NCBI RefSeq assembly: GCF_029893805.1
Contig: NZ_JARXYP010000002.1
Location: 7,688,001-7,752,000 of the forward strand
Direction of reading: 5' to 3'
Length of the DNA stretch: 64,000 bases
Source: Streptomyces sp. SAI-135
Lineage (GTDB): Bacteria > Actinomycetota > Actinomycetes > Streptomycetales > Streptomycetaceae
Part shown: piece by piece, positions 48,524 through 57,354 of the stretch
Position numbering within the stretch: position 1 is the stretch's first letter
Layout: the number at the start of each line of letters is the position of its first letter
Notes under the pieces: model-generated
Told to the model about the DNA's origin: nothing
Database searches by the model: none
Seen by the model: the letters and a program-made list of their open reading frames with translations, nothing else
Translations under genes and position numbers: made by a program

Positions 48524-51475
48524 ATGCATCTCATGGCCAGGCCGACCAGAAAGCCGCTGCACGGCGAGCTGCTGGTCCCTCCGTCCAAGTACCACGTGCA
48601 CCGCGCGCTGATCCTCGCCTCCCTCGCCGAGGGCACCAGCCGGATCCAGGGCGTCTCCGACGCCCGCCACGTGCGGTACACCGTCCGCCTGCTGCGCGAC
48701 CTCGGCACCCGCATCACCGTCGAGGGCGACACCTACGTCGTGACCGGCGGCCGCTACCGGCCACGCGGCACCTCCGTCTCGGCCGGCAGCTCCGGTACGA
48801 CGCTGTACTTCATGCTCGGCCTCGCCTCACTGGCCGACGCCCCCGTCACCGTGACCGGCCAGAAGTACTTCCGGCGCAGGCCGGTCGGGCCGCTGCTCGA
48901 CGCGCTGCGCGACCTGGGCGTGCACCTGGAGTCAGCCGACGGCTGCCCGCCCGTGCACCTGACCCCCGGCCGTCCCACCGGCGGCCGGGTGGTCATCCCC
49001 GGCACCCTGTCGCAGTGGATATCGGGGCTGCTGCTGCTCGCCCCGTTCGCCTCCGGACCCACCGTGGTCGAGGTCGAGGGCGAACTCAACGAGCGCCCGT
49101 ACGTGGAGCTGACGGTGGCGATGATGCGCCGCTTCGGACTGCGGGTGGGCGTCGCCGACGACTGGCGGCGCTTCGAGATCGAGCCCGGCCAGCAGGCCCG
49201 TCCCACCGACCTGGTCCTGCCGCCCGACATCGGCTCGGCCGCGTTCGGCATCGCCGCCGCCGCCCTGCACCCCTCCGACGTCCTGCTGCGCGGGATCACC
49301 CGGCTCGACGGCGACCCCGGCGACCATCCCGAGATCGGCTTCCTGGACGTCGTACGGCGCATGGGTGTGCCGATGGCCCTCGACGAGGCGGCGGGCGGGG
49401 TCCGCATCCGCCACGACGGCACCCGCCTGCGCGGCACCACCGTCGACTGCCGGCAGGTGCCCGACATGCTCCCTGTGCTGTCCACGCTGGCCGCCCTGGC
49501 CGACGGCGAGACCGTCTTCGAGCACGTCGGGCATGTTCGCCTCAAGGAGTCCGACCGGGTCGCCGCGATGCTCCAGCTCAACGCGATGGGCGCCGACCTC
49601 GCCCTGGACGGCGACCGGCTGCGGGTGCGCGGCGTCGGCAGCCTGACGGGCGCCCGGCTGTCCTCGTACAACGACCACCGGATCCTGATGTCGCTGGCCC
49701 TGGCCGGTACCCGGGCGCACGGCGTCACCACCCTCACCTACCCGAAGGCGTACCAGATCTCCTACCCGGCGTTCCTGACCGACATGACCGGTCTCGGGCT
49801 GCGGCTGACCGTCGAACAGGGCCGCGGGCCCGCCGCGAGCACCGCCCCCGCCGACCAGTTGCGCCACTGGGCCGCCCGCCGCCCCGACGAGACCGCCCTG
49901 GTCGACGCCCGGGAGGACCACGACACCAGGCTGACCTGGGCCGAGCTGGACCGGCGCGTCGACCGTGCCGCCACAGCCCTGCTCGGCCTCGGGGTGCGAC
50001 CGGGCGAGGCCGTGGCCTACCAGCTGCCCAACTGGGCGGAGTTCGTCGAGGTGTCCCTCGCCGTCCTGCGCATCGGAGCCGTCTGCTGCCCGCTGATGCC
50101 GATCCTGCGCCAGCGCGAGATGGCGTTCGCGCTGCGCCGCTCCGGCGCGAGCGTACTGCTCGTCGCCGACCGCTTCCGCAACCGCGACCACCGCCGCGAG
50201 ACGGAGGCCTGGTTCGCCGAGGAACCCGCGGGCCGCGCCCGCGTACGCCATGTCGCCGTCGTCAGCGGAGACCGCGAGCCGGTGGAACTGCCCGCCGGCA
50301 CACCCGGCGTGTCCTGGCACGACTGGGGCAGCGTCACGGCCGGCGCCGAGATCGACCCGGCCGCGCTCGCCGCCCGCCGCCCTCGCCCCGACGCACTGGC
50401 CCAACTGCTGTTCACCTCCGGCACCACCGGCGAGCCCAAGGGAGTCCTGCACCGCAACGACACCCTCGCGCACGCCGCCCGCCTCCAGGCCGAACGCATC
50501 GGCCTCGACGACCGCGACGTGGTCTTCATCCCCTCCCCGCTCGCCCACCAGACCGGCTTCCTCTACGGCATGTGGTCGGCGATCGCCCTCGGAGCGCCCC
50601 AGCTCCTCCAGGCGCACTGGAACCCGCGCACCGCGCTGCGCGTGATGGGTGCCCACGGCGCCACGTTCATGCAGGCCGCGACGCCGTTCCTGGCCGACCT
50701 GGTCAAGGAGGTCGAGGCGGGCGGCGCCGCCCCCGAGACGCTCGGCGCGGTCGTGGTGACCGGTGCCGCCGTGCCCCGGACCCTGGCCGAGCGGGCGACC
50801 GCCGTCCTCGGCACCGCCGTGTGCGGAGCGTTCGGCACCACCGAGACCTGCCTCGGCTCGCTCTCCGCGCCCAGCGACCCGCCCGCGAAGGTGTGGGGCA
50901 CCGACGGCCGCGCCCTGCCCGGTGTCGGACTGCGCGTCACCGACGACAGCGGACGGACTCTGCCCGCCGGCAGCGAGGGCCACTTCGAGGTCCGCTCGGA
51001 CACCTCCTTCGTCGGCTACCTGGACCGCCCCGACCTGACGGCCGAGGCCTGGGCCGGCGACGGCTGGTACCGCACCGGCGACCTCGCCGTCATCGGCTCC
51101 GACGGCTACGTCCGCATCACCGGCCGGGTCAAGGACGTCATCAACCGCGGCGGCGAGAAGGTGCCCGTGGCCGAGATCGAGGAACTCCTGCACCAGCACC
51201 CGGCGATCGACGAGGTCGCCGTCGTCGGCACCCCCGACGAACGGCTCGGTGAACGCGCCTGCGCCTACGCGTCCCTCGTCGACGGCGCCGACCTCGACCT
51301 GGAGGCCATGCGCAAGTACCTCGACCAGCAGCAGGTCTCCAAGCACTACTGGCCGGAGCGGCTCGAGATCGTCGCCCGGCTGCCCCGCAACCCCGCGGGC
51401 AAGGTCCAGAAGTTCGTCCTCAGGCAGTGGGCCGAGACCCGCCGCCCCGCCCCCCTCCAGGAGCAGCAGGCATGA
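48524..51475 (+). CDS. Fusion of EPSP-synthase-like domain and acyl-CoA ligase
   Basis: A 983-residue two-domain protein. Residues 1 to about 430 form an EPSP-synthase (AroA) fold, homologous to AnsK of cyclohexanecarboxylate (CHC) pathways. Preserved elements are VRLKESDRVAAML, SSYNDHRILMSLAL and QVPDMLPVL. Substrate-loop changes are clear: SKYHVHRAL in place of SKSxSxR, and GSSGTTLY in place of GNAGTxxR. From about 440 on there is an AMP-dependent acyl-CoA ligase: LLFTSGTTGEPKGVLHRND, FGTTETCLGSL, WYRTGDLAVIGSDGYVRITG and NPAGKVQKF. This joins two CHC-CoA steps in one chain. The frame is continuous. ATGA-coupled to the dehydrogenase gene. Confidence 0.9.
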   Translation: MHLMARPTRKPLHGELLVPPSKYHVHRALILASLAEGTSRIQGVSDARHVRYTVRLLRDLGTRITVEGDTYVVTGGRYRPRGTSVSAGSSGTTLYFMLGLASLADAPVTVTGQKYFRRRPVGPLLDALRDLGVHLESADGCPPVHLTPGRPTGGRVVIPGTLSQWISGLLLLAPFASGPTVVEVEGELNERPYVELTVAMMRRFGLRVGVADDWRRFEIEPGQQARPTDLVLPPDIGSAAFGIAAAALHPSDVLLRGITRLDGDPGDHPEIGFLDVVRRMGVPMALDEAAGGVRIRHDGTRLRGTTVDCRQVPDMLPVLSTLAALADGETVFEHVGHVRLKESDRVAAMLQLNAMGADLALDGDRLRVRGVGSLTGARLSSYNDHRILMSLALAGTRAHGVTTLTYPKAYQISYPAFLTDMTGLGLRLTVEQGRGPAASTAPADQLRHWAARRPDETALVDAREDHDTRLTWAELDRRVDRAATALLGLGVRPGEAVAYQLPNWAEFVEVSLAVLRIGAVCCPLMPILRQREMAFALRRSGASVLLVADRFRNRDHRRETEAWFAEEPAGRARVRHVAVVSGDREPVELPAGTPGVSWHDWGSVTAGAEIDPAALAARRPRPDALAQLLFTSGTTGEPKGVLHRNDTLAHAARLQAERIGLDDRDVVFIPSPLAHQTGFLYGMWSAIALGAPQLLQAHWNPRTALRVMGAHGATFMQAATPFLADLVKEVEAGGAAPETLGAVVVTGAAVPRTLAERATAVLGTAVCGAFGTTETCLGSLSAPSDPPAKVWGTDGRALPGVGLRVTDDSGRTLPAGSEGHFEVRSDTSFVGYLDRPDLTAEAWAGDGWYRTGDLAVIGSDGYVRITGRVKDVINRGGEKVPVAEIEELLHQHPAIDEVAVVGTPDERLGERACAYASLVDGADLDLEAMRKYLDQQQVSKHYWPERLEIVARLPRNPAGKVQKFVLRQWAETRRPAPLQEQQA

Positions 51476-52659
51476 CCCTCACCACCGAGGCCGCGACCGC
51501 GGCGCCCGGCATCGACACCGCCGAGTTCGAACTGCTGCGCGCTGAAGTCGCCGCGTACGTGGCCGGCCCCGCCGAGGCCTGGGCCGAGCGGATCGAGCAC
51601 ACCGGGGAGGTTCCCGAGGAGCTGTGGAGCGAACTGCGCGAGCGCGGCTACCTGTCACTGGCCGCCCCCCGCGAGTACGGCGGACGCGGACTGTCATTCC
51701 CTCAGTGGATGGACCTGATGGAGCTGTTCTCCCGCTCTCACGGCTCGCTGCGCATGGTCGTGCACGTCGTCAACGGCACCTGGCGGGCCATCGACCGCTT
51801 CGCCACCCCCGAGCAGCGCGAGCGGTTCGTGCTGCCGTCGATCGCGGGCCGCATCAAGGCCGCGTTCACGCTCACCGAACCGGATGCCGGGTCCGGTGCC
51901 GACATCCGCGCCAGTGTCGTGCGGGAGGGCGACACGTACTACCTGACCGGCGTCAAGCACCTCATCACCTTCGGGGTGCGGTGCGACTACTGGCTGCTGG
52001 CCGCACGGCTCGCCGGCAGCAGCGGCCACGAGGGCACCGTCGCCCTCATGGTCCCGCGCGACGCGCCCGGCGTGCGGGTCGAGGACACCTCGCAGACCAT
52101 GGGCGTCACCGGCACGGACCACGCCCGGCTCACCTTCGACCGGACCCCCGTCCCGGTCGCCAACCGGCTCGGCGCCGAGGGCGACGGCCTCGCGGTCGCC
52201 CTCGGCGGGTTCCTCACCCCGTCGCGGATCTCGGTGGCGATGAGCTGCGTGGGTCTGGCCTGCCGCGCCCAGGAACTGGCCCTCAGGTACGCCCGCGACC
52301 GGGTCACCTTCGGGCGGCCGCTGACCTCCCGGCAGGCACTCCAGTTCATGCTGGCCGAGAACGAGGCCGACATCGAGGCGGCCAGGCAGCTCACCCTGCA
52401 CGCGGCCCGCCGCTGGGAGGCGGGCGACGCCGATGCCGCGATGCTCTCCTCGATGGCCAAGCTGACGGCCGTCGACATGCTCGGCCGCGTCACCGACAAG
52501 GCCCTCCAGGTGCACGGCGGTTCCGGTTACTGGAAGACCAGCCCCATCGAGCGGGTCTACCGGGACGCCCGGGCCCAGCGCTTCGAGGAGGGCACCAACG
52601 AGATCCAGAAGACGATCGTCTTCCGCGAGCTGCTCAGCCGTACGGAGGCCGGCCGATGA
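51472..52659 (+). CDS. Acyl-CoA dehydrogenase of the cyclohexanecarboxylate pathway (AnsL-like)
   Basis: A 395-residue FAD-dependent acyl-CoA dehydrogenase with FTLTEPDAGSGADIRASV, the C-terminal QFMLAENEADIEAARQLTLH, QVHGGSGYWKTSPIERVYRD and EGTNEIQKTIVFREL. The catalytic-base region reads RFEEGTNEIQ (Glu in the usual ACAD position). In CHC-CoA assembly from shikimate it would oxidise or isomerise a cyclohexene-carboxyl-CoA intermediate. Overlaps both neighbours by ATGA, so stoichiometric expression with the fusion and ChcA-like enzyme is expected. Confidence 0.88.
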   Translation: MTLTTEAATAAPGIDTAEFELLRAEVAAYVAGPAEAWAERIEHTGEVPEELWSELRERGYLSLAAPREYGGRGLSFPQWMDLMELFSRSHGSLRMVVHVVNGTWRAIDRFATPEQRERFVLPSIAGRIKAAFTLTEPDAGSGADIRASVVREGDTYYLTGVKHLITFGVRCDYWLLAARLAGSSGHEGTVALMVPRDAPGVRVEDTSQTMGVTGTDHARLTFDRTPVPVANRLGAEGDGLAVALGGFLTPSRISVAMSCVGLACRAQELALRYARDRVTFGRPLTSRQALQFMLAENEADIEAARQLTLHAARRWEAGDADAAMLSSMAKLTAVDMLGRVTDKALQVHGGSGYWKTSPIERVYRDARAQRFEEGTNEIQKTIVFRELLSRTEAGR

Positions 52660-53489
52660 CCACGTCCGACAGGCCGTTCCAGGACCGGGTGGCGCTGATC
52701 ACGGGAGCGTCCCGCGGCATCGGGCGGGCCCTGGCGCTCACTCTCGGGCGCGGCGGCGCCACCGTGGTGGTGAACTACAAGAAGAACGCCGACCTCGCCG
52801 GGAAGACCGTCGCCGACCTGGAGGAGGCGGGCGGGCGCGGCTTCGCCGTACAGGCCGACGTGGAGACCGTGGAGGGCGTGACGGAGCTGTTCGCCGCCGT
52901 CCGCGAGGAGTGCGGCAGGCTGGACCACTTCGTGTCCAACGCGGCGGCGGGCGCCTTCAAGAACATCCTCGACCTCAAGCCGCACCACCTGGACCGCACG
53001 TACGCCATGAACCTGCGCCCGTTCGTGCTCGGCGCCCAGCAGGCCGTCCGGCTCATGGACTCCGGCGGCCGGATCGTGGCCCTGTCCAGCTACGGCAGCA
53101 TCCGCGCCTACCCGACCTACGCGGCGCTCGGCTCGATGAAGGCGGCCCTCGAGTCCTGGGTCCGCTACATGGCCGTGGAGTTCGCCCCCTACGGCATCAA
53201 CGTGAACGCCGTCAACGGCGGCCTCATCGACTCCGACTCCCTGGCGTACTTCTACGGCGTCCCCGGCATGGCCGACATGAGGACCGTCCTGGACCGGGTG
53301 CCCAAGGGACGGGCCGGCACGGTCCAGGAGGTCGCCGACAGCATCGCCTTCCTGCTGTCGCCCGGCGCCGAGTACATCACCGGCCAGAGCCTGGTGGTCG
53401 ACGGCGGCCTCAGCGTCGCGGCACCGCCGTTCTTCGCCGACACCTCGGCACCGCTCAGCCTCGGCGAGCGGCCCACCTGGGAGGCGTAG
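52656..53489 (+). CDS. chcA: ChcA-like 1-cyclohexenylcarbonyl-CoA reductase (SDR enoyl reductase)
   Basis: A 277-residue SDR with TGASRGIGRALA and FVSNAAAGAF. Its active site is not the FabG YxxxK. It reads SSYGSIRAYPTYAALGSMKA, where Tyr and Lys are separated by six residues, as in enoyl reductases of the FabI/FabL group. This fits ChcA, the SDR enoyl-CoA reductase (about 280 residues in S. collinus) that reduces ring double bonds during conversion of shikimate to cyclohexanecarboxyl-CoA. Its place between acyl-CoA dehydrogenase and 2,4-dienoyl-CoA reductase genes supports this. The C-terminal 30 residues after VVDGGLSVAAPP are an extension. Confidence 0.82.
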   Translation: MTTSDRPFQDRVALITGASRGIGRALALTLGRGGATVVVNYKKNADLAGKTVADLEEAGGRGFAVQADVETVEGVTELFAAVREECGRLDHFVSNAAAGAFKNILDLKPHHLDRTYAMNLRPFVLGAQQAVRLMDSGGRIVALSSYGSIRAYPTYAALGSMKAALESWVRYMAVEFAPYGINVNAVNGGLIDSDSLAYFYGVPGMADMRTVLDRVPKGRAGTVQEVADSIAFLLSPGAEYITGQSLVVDGGLSVAAPPFFADTSAPLSLGERPTWEA

Positions 53490-55550
53490 GTGCTGGAGCA
53501 CGCCTTGCGGCCGGGCACCCTGGGCGGCCTGCGGCTGCCTAACCGCATCGTCATGGGAGCCATGCACCTCAACCTGGAGACCCGCGACGACGGCGGCGCC
53601 GCGATGGCCGCCTTCTACGCGGAACGGGCCAGGGGCGGTGCCGGTCTCATCGTCACCGGAGGCTGCGCGGTCGGCCCGGAGGGCTCGGGCGGACGGCACT
53701 ACGCCAGGATCGACGACCCCGCCCGGCACCCGGCCCTCGCCGCCTGGGCGGCCGCCGTCCACCGCGAGGGCGGCCGCATCGCACTCCAGCTCTTCCACGC
53801 GGGACGCTCCACCACCCGGCAGGCCACCGGACACACCCCGGTGGCACCGTCGGCGCTCGCCGGGGGACTGAGCCGCGAGGTCCCCCGGGCGCTCGACGAG
53901 GCGGGCGTCCACGAACTGGTCGGCCGCTTCCACGACGGCGCCCGTCGGGCCCGCGAACTCGGCTTCGACGCGGTCGAGGTGATGGCCTCCGAGGGCTATC
54001 TGCTCAACCAGTTCCTGTCCCCGCTGACCAACGTCCGCGACGACGCCTGGGGCGGCGACCCCGAACGCCGTGCCCGCGTCCCGCTGGCCGTGCTGGACGC
54101 CGTACGGACCGCGGTAGGCCCCGGATTCCCGGTGCTGTTCAGGATCTCCGGCACGGACCTGATGCCCGGCTCCAGCACCCCCGAGGAGATCGACCGCTTC
54201 GCCGTCCAACTGGCCGGGGCCGGCGCCGACGCGCTGAACGTCGGCGTCGGCTGGCACGAGTCGCGGGTCCCGACCGTGCAGAGCCTGGTCCCGCCGGGCG
54301 CCTGGACCGGCGAGGCGGCCCGGATCCGCCGCGCGGTACGGGCGGCGGGCCTGCGCACCCCGGTGATCGCGTCCAACCGGATCAACCGGATGGACCTCGC
54401 CGACCGCGTACTGGCCTCCGGGCAGGCCGACTTCGTGTCCATGGCACGCCCGTTCCTCGCCGACCCGGAGATCGTGCGCAAGGCGGGGCGCCCCGGTGGC
54501 GCGCCGACCAACATCTGCATCGCCTGCAACGAGGCCTGCATCGACCGCTCGCTGGGCGACGAACCCGTCTCCTGCCTGGTCAACCCCCGCGCGGGACGGG
54601 AGCTGGAGTACCCGCGCCGCGCCGGACGGCGGCGGCCCCGGCAGCCCAGGATCGCCGTGGTGGGTGGCGGACCGGCCGGGCTCGAGGCGGGCCGGACCCT
54701 GGCCGCACTCGGCCACCGGGTCGAGCTGTACGAGGCGGCCGACGAACTGGGCGGCCAGTTCCGGCTGGCCCGGCTCGTCCCCGGCAAGGAGGACTTCGGC
54801 GACACCGTCCGCTACTTCTCCGCCGAACTGCACCGACTCGGCGCGCGCGTCCACCTCAACCGGCCGCTGAACACCGCCGACACCGACCTTCTGCGCGGCT
54901 TCGACGGGGTGCTGCTGGCGACCGGCGTCGTCCCGCGCCCGGCAGGCCTGCCCGGCGAGCATCTGCCGCACGTCGTCGACTACCGGCACGCCCTGCGCCA
55001 CCCCGGGCTCCTGGGACACCGGGTGGTGGTGATCGGAGGCGGCGGCATCGCCGTGGACCTGGCGCACCTGCTCTCCCGGCGGGGACACGAGGTGTGTCTG
55101 CTGCGCCGCTCGGGACGCGTCGGCGAGGGCATGGGCCGCAGCACCCGGTGGGCCGTACTGGCCGAGCTGCGTGAGCGGGGCGTGCGCTGGCGGACCGGGG
55201 TGCGCTACCGGGCCGTACTGCCGCAGGGCGTGCTGCTGCGGGACGCCGAGGGCACCGAAAGGCTGGAACCGGCCGACACCGTGGTGATCTCGGCCGGGCA
55301 GGCTCCGGTGGACGCGCTGCGCCCGGTACTGGCAGCGGTGGGCGTCAGTCACCGGGTCGCGGGCGGAGCTGCCGACGCCCGCGGGCTGAACGCGGTCCGG
55401 GCCGTGGAGGAGGGCATGCGGGCCGCGCACGCCCTGGCCCGCGAGGTGGCCGCCGACGCCGGCCTCAGGAGGGGCGCCGCAGTCCTTCCCACGCGGCAGC
55501 CGCAGCCTCCCGGTAGGACAGCCGGTCCGGCCTCGTCAGCCATTGGGTGA
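53490..55550 (+). CDS. 2,4-dienoyl-CoA reductase, FMN/FeS/FAD type (AnsJ-like)
   Basis: A 686-residue old-yellow-enzyme/FeS/FAD reductase, standard length for 2,4-dienoyl-CoA reductase. The OYE barrel starts LGGLRLPNRIVMGAMHLNLE and has VEVMASEGYLLNQFLSPLTN. The [4Fe-4S] cysteines are in NICIACNEACI and VSCLVNP. The FAD motif is IAVVGGGPAGLEAGRTLAAL and an NAD(P) motif is VVVIGGGGIAVDLAHLLSRR. In CHC-CoA pathways it reduces a cyclohexadienyl-CoA intermediate. The GTG start directly follows the ChcA stop. Its 3' end overlaps the converging TetR gene by 86 bp. Confidence 0.88.
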   Translation: MLEHALRPGTLGGLRLPNRIVMGAMHLNLETRDDGGAAMAAFYAERARGGAGLIVTGGCAVGPEGSGGRHYARIDDPARHPALAAWAAAVHREGGRIALQLFHAGRSTTRQATGHTPVAPSALAGGLSREVPRALDEAGVHELVGRFHDGARRARELGFDAVEVMASEGYLLNQFLSPLTNVRDDAWGGDPERRARVPLAVLDAVRTAVGPGFPVLFRISGTDLMPGSSTPEEIDRFAVQLAGAGADALNVGVGWHESRVPTVQSLVPPGAWTGEAARIRRAVRAAGLRTPVIASNRINRMDLADRVLASGQADFVSMARPFLADPEIVRKAGRPGGAPTNICIACNEACIDRSLGDEPVSCLVNPRAGRELEYPRRAGRRRPRQPRIAVVGGGPAGLEAGRTLAALGHRVELYEAADELGGQFRLARLVPGKEDFGDTVRYFSAELHRLGARVHLNRPLNTADTDLLRGFDGVLLATGVVPRPAGLPGEHLPHVVDYRHALRHPGLLGHRVVVIGGGGIAVDLAHLLSRRGHEVCLLRRSGRVGEGMGRSTRWAVLAELRERGVRWRTGVRYRAVLPQGVLLRDAEGTERLEPADTVVISAGQAPVDALRPVLAAVGVSHRVAGGAADARGLNAVRAVEEGMRAAHALAREVAADAGLRRGAAVLPTRQPQPPGRTAGPASSAIG

Positions 55551-56052
55551 TCAGGCCCACGAAGGCACCGGCCAGGTAGTGCGCGCGCAGGTCGTCCGGC
55601 AGTGCGCCGGACGGCCGGGCGCCGGGGGTGCGCAGTTGGGCCATCACCTCCTGCGCGAGCAGGTCCCGCAGCCGGTTGACGAAGCGGGCCGTGCCGGACG
55701 GACCCAGTAGCCGCCGGTACAGCGTGGCGTTGGAGTCGATGTGCCGGAACAGCTCCACCAGCTCGGGAGGCATCCGGTCCGGTGGATGGGCGAGCGGGCA
55801 GCTGGCGGCGGCGCGGGCGAGAGCGCTGATCTCGCTCTCCATCGCCGCGAGCAGCAGCTCGTCCCGGTCCTTGTAGTGGAGGTAGACGGTGGCCCGGTTC
55901 ACTGTCGCCCGCTCGGCGATGTCGGCCATCGTGATGCTGTCGGCGTCGCGCTCCGAGGCCAGTTCCAGCGCGGCCGTGCGAAGCAGCGCGCGCGTCCTGA
56001 GCACCCGGGGGTCGACGCGGCCGGTCGAGGTCTCTGCGTTGGGTTCCACCAC
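55465..56052 (-). CDS. TetR-family regulator of the cluster
   Basis: A 195-residue regulator with HTH LLRTAALELASERDADSITM, DIAERATVNRATVYLHYKDR and a C-terminal ligand domain (LITQWLTRPDRLSYREAAAA). GTG 56052 starts the frame. The promoter carries CGACGCCTGTTGTATAGTCG, similar to an element before the exporter at 30869. It may therefore repress itself and the exporter until the product accumulates. Its 3' end overlaps the dienoyl-CoA reductase gene on the opposite strand. Confidence 0.85.
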   Translation of the reverse strand: MVEPNAETSTGRVDPRVLRTRALLRTAALELASERDADSITMADIAERATVNRATVYLHYKDRDELLLAAMESEISALARAAASCPLAHPPDRMPPELVELFRHIDSNATLYRRLLGPSGTARFVNRLRDLLAQEVMAQLRTPGARPSGALPDDLRAHYLAGAFVGLITQWLTRPDRLSYREAAAAAWEGLRRPS

Positions 56053-56568
56053 CCTGCCACCCTACCCGTGGACGACACCGAATGGATAAGCGACGCCTGT
56101 TGTATAGTCGAACCGTTTCGCAGTCCACCAATGGGAGGCCGAGCATGTGGACCGAGGCCCGGACCGATCCGGCCCGCCCCTGATGCGACCTCAGCAGGCA
56201 TCGCCCCACCGATGCCCCCGACCTGTGACCAGCCCGCGGCCCGGAGCGGCAGGAGGGAGCCGCGGGTTCCGGCTTCGCCGGGCGGCCGCGCGGGTGAACG
56301 CCTTCGAGGGCCACCGCCGGGACAGCCTGGACCCGCGGCACGACGACGGGACCGTCCTGGTCCTGGCCGGGGGCCGCGACGCGCCGGCCGGCGGGCGGGG
56401 CGACGCGCGGCTCCACGCCGAACCCGACGGAACCACGCCGGCCTCCCCGTTCCCAGGGGGGCCGCAGGCCCTGGCCGACGCGGCCGCCCTCGACATCCCG
56501 GACGCGCGTGCCGGGCGGCTCCCACGCCGGACGGCCGAGGACGGCCACGTCGGCGCCGCCGCCCGGAC
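56053..56568. other. Intergenic region with TetR promoter and possible decayed coding sequence
   Basis: Contains the TetR promoter near 56060-56120 (AT-richer, ATGGATAAG and TTGTATAG). From about 56225 to 56600 the plus-strand frame starting GTG 56225 has near-total G/C third positions, but no recognised domain, no ribosome-binding site and no stop before the LuxR gene on the other strand. It may be a decayed gene. Confidence 0.4.
56091..56110. promoter_or_regulatory. Candidate autoregulatory operator of the TetR gene
   Basis: CGACGCCTGTTGTATAGTCG lies about 40 bp upstream of the TetR start. It matches the element at 30789-30808 before the exporter in 15 of 20 positions. Confidence 0.55.
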
Positions 56569-56622
56569 GGGCGTGGAAACGACCCACGAGCGTCCCGCCG
56601 CCCGTGGGCCGTTTCCACGCCC
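56569..56622. terminator. Long hairpin at the 3' end of the LuxR gene
   Basis: GGGCGTGGAAACGACCCACG pairs with its near-complement at 56603-56622 (20-bp stem, one mismatch, 14-nt loop), 4 bp beyond the LuxR stop. It is the terminator of the leftward PPTase-LuxR transcript. Confidence 0.8.
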
Positions 56623-56625
56623 GGC

Positions 56626-57303
56626 TCAGACCGCCAACAGGCCGTCCTCCATGGCGCGGACGACGGCCAGGGTGCGGTTGGGGCAGTTCAGCTTGGCCAG
56701 CACATTGCCCACCAACCGCTTCACACCGTGCTCGGAGATCTGGAGCTGGCGGGACACCTGCTTGTTGCTCAGTCCCTCCGCGACCAGCCGCAGCACCTGG
56801 AGCTCACGTGGCGTCAGGGTCGCACCGGCCGGGCCCCAGGGCTGCACACCGCCCAGCGAGTTGGGACCGGCCCGGCCCAGCAACCGCCGGGCCAGTGAGC
56901 TCGACACGTGGAACTTGCCCGCGGTGACGTCGGCCACCGCGTCGGCCAGGATCCGCGGTTCGAGGCCCGTCCAGTCCACGAACCCCTGCGCACCGATGTG
57001 CGCCAGCCACGACGCGTCGAGCCCGTCCGGGCCGTCGATGAGCAGGAGCACCTTCGTGCCCCGGTTGCACAGTGCGCGGATGGCGTCGCGCGCCTCGTCG
57101 GTCACGAGGTCGTCGGCCGCGGCGAGCACGACGTCGAACTGCTGCCCGTCCCAGGTCCTGATCTCGTCCAGGCCGAAGCTGACGCTGTGGACCGAGCTGA
57201 TTCCGCTGAGGGAACGGATCATGCCCTCGATGCCATAGCGGTGAATCGTGTTCTCGATAATCAGGGAAACGCGCAACCCAGCGGCGCTCGACTGAGTTCC
57301 CAC
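56626..57303 (-). CDS. LuxR/NarL-family response-regulator-like activator
   Basis: A 225-residue protein. The N-terminal half resembles a receiver fold (LRVSLIIENTIHRYGIEGMI, FDVVLAAADD, KVLLLIDGP), but the usual acidic pocket is replaced (IEN and AADD) and no clear phosphoryl Asp-Lys arrangement is seen, so it is probably an atypical, phosphorylation-independent receiver. The C-terminal LuxR HTH is clear: LTPRELQVLRLVAEGLSNKQ, VSRQLQISEHGVKRLVGNVL. Similar orphan regulators act as pathway-specific activators. GTG 57303 follows GAAGGAG. Co-directional with and 51 bp after the PPTase gene. Confidence 0.85.
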   Translation of the reverse strand: MGTQSSAAGLRVSLIIENTIHRYGIEGMIRSLSGISSVHSVSFGLDEIRTWDGQQFDVVLAAADDLVTDEARDAIRALCNRGTKVLLLIDGPDGLDASWLAHIGAQGFVDWTGLEPRILADAVADVTAGKFHVSSSLARRLLGRAGPNSLGGVQPWGPAGATLTPRELQVLRLVAEGLSNKQVSRQLQISEHGVKRLVGNVLAKLNCPNRTLAVVRAMEDGLLAV

Positions 57304-57354
57304 TGTGAGAAATCTCCTTCAATAAGGCAGGGAAAGAAGAGGAGGAAGGACCGC

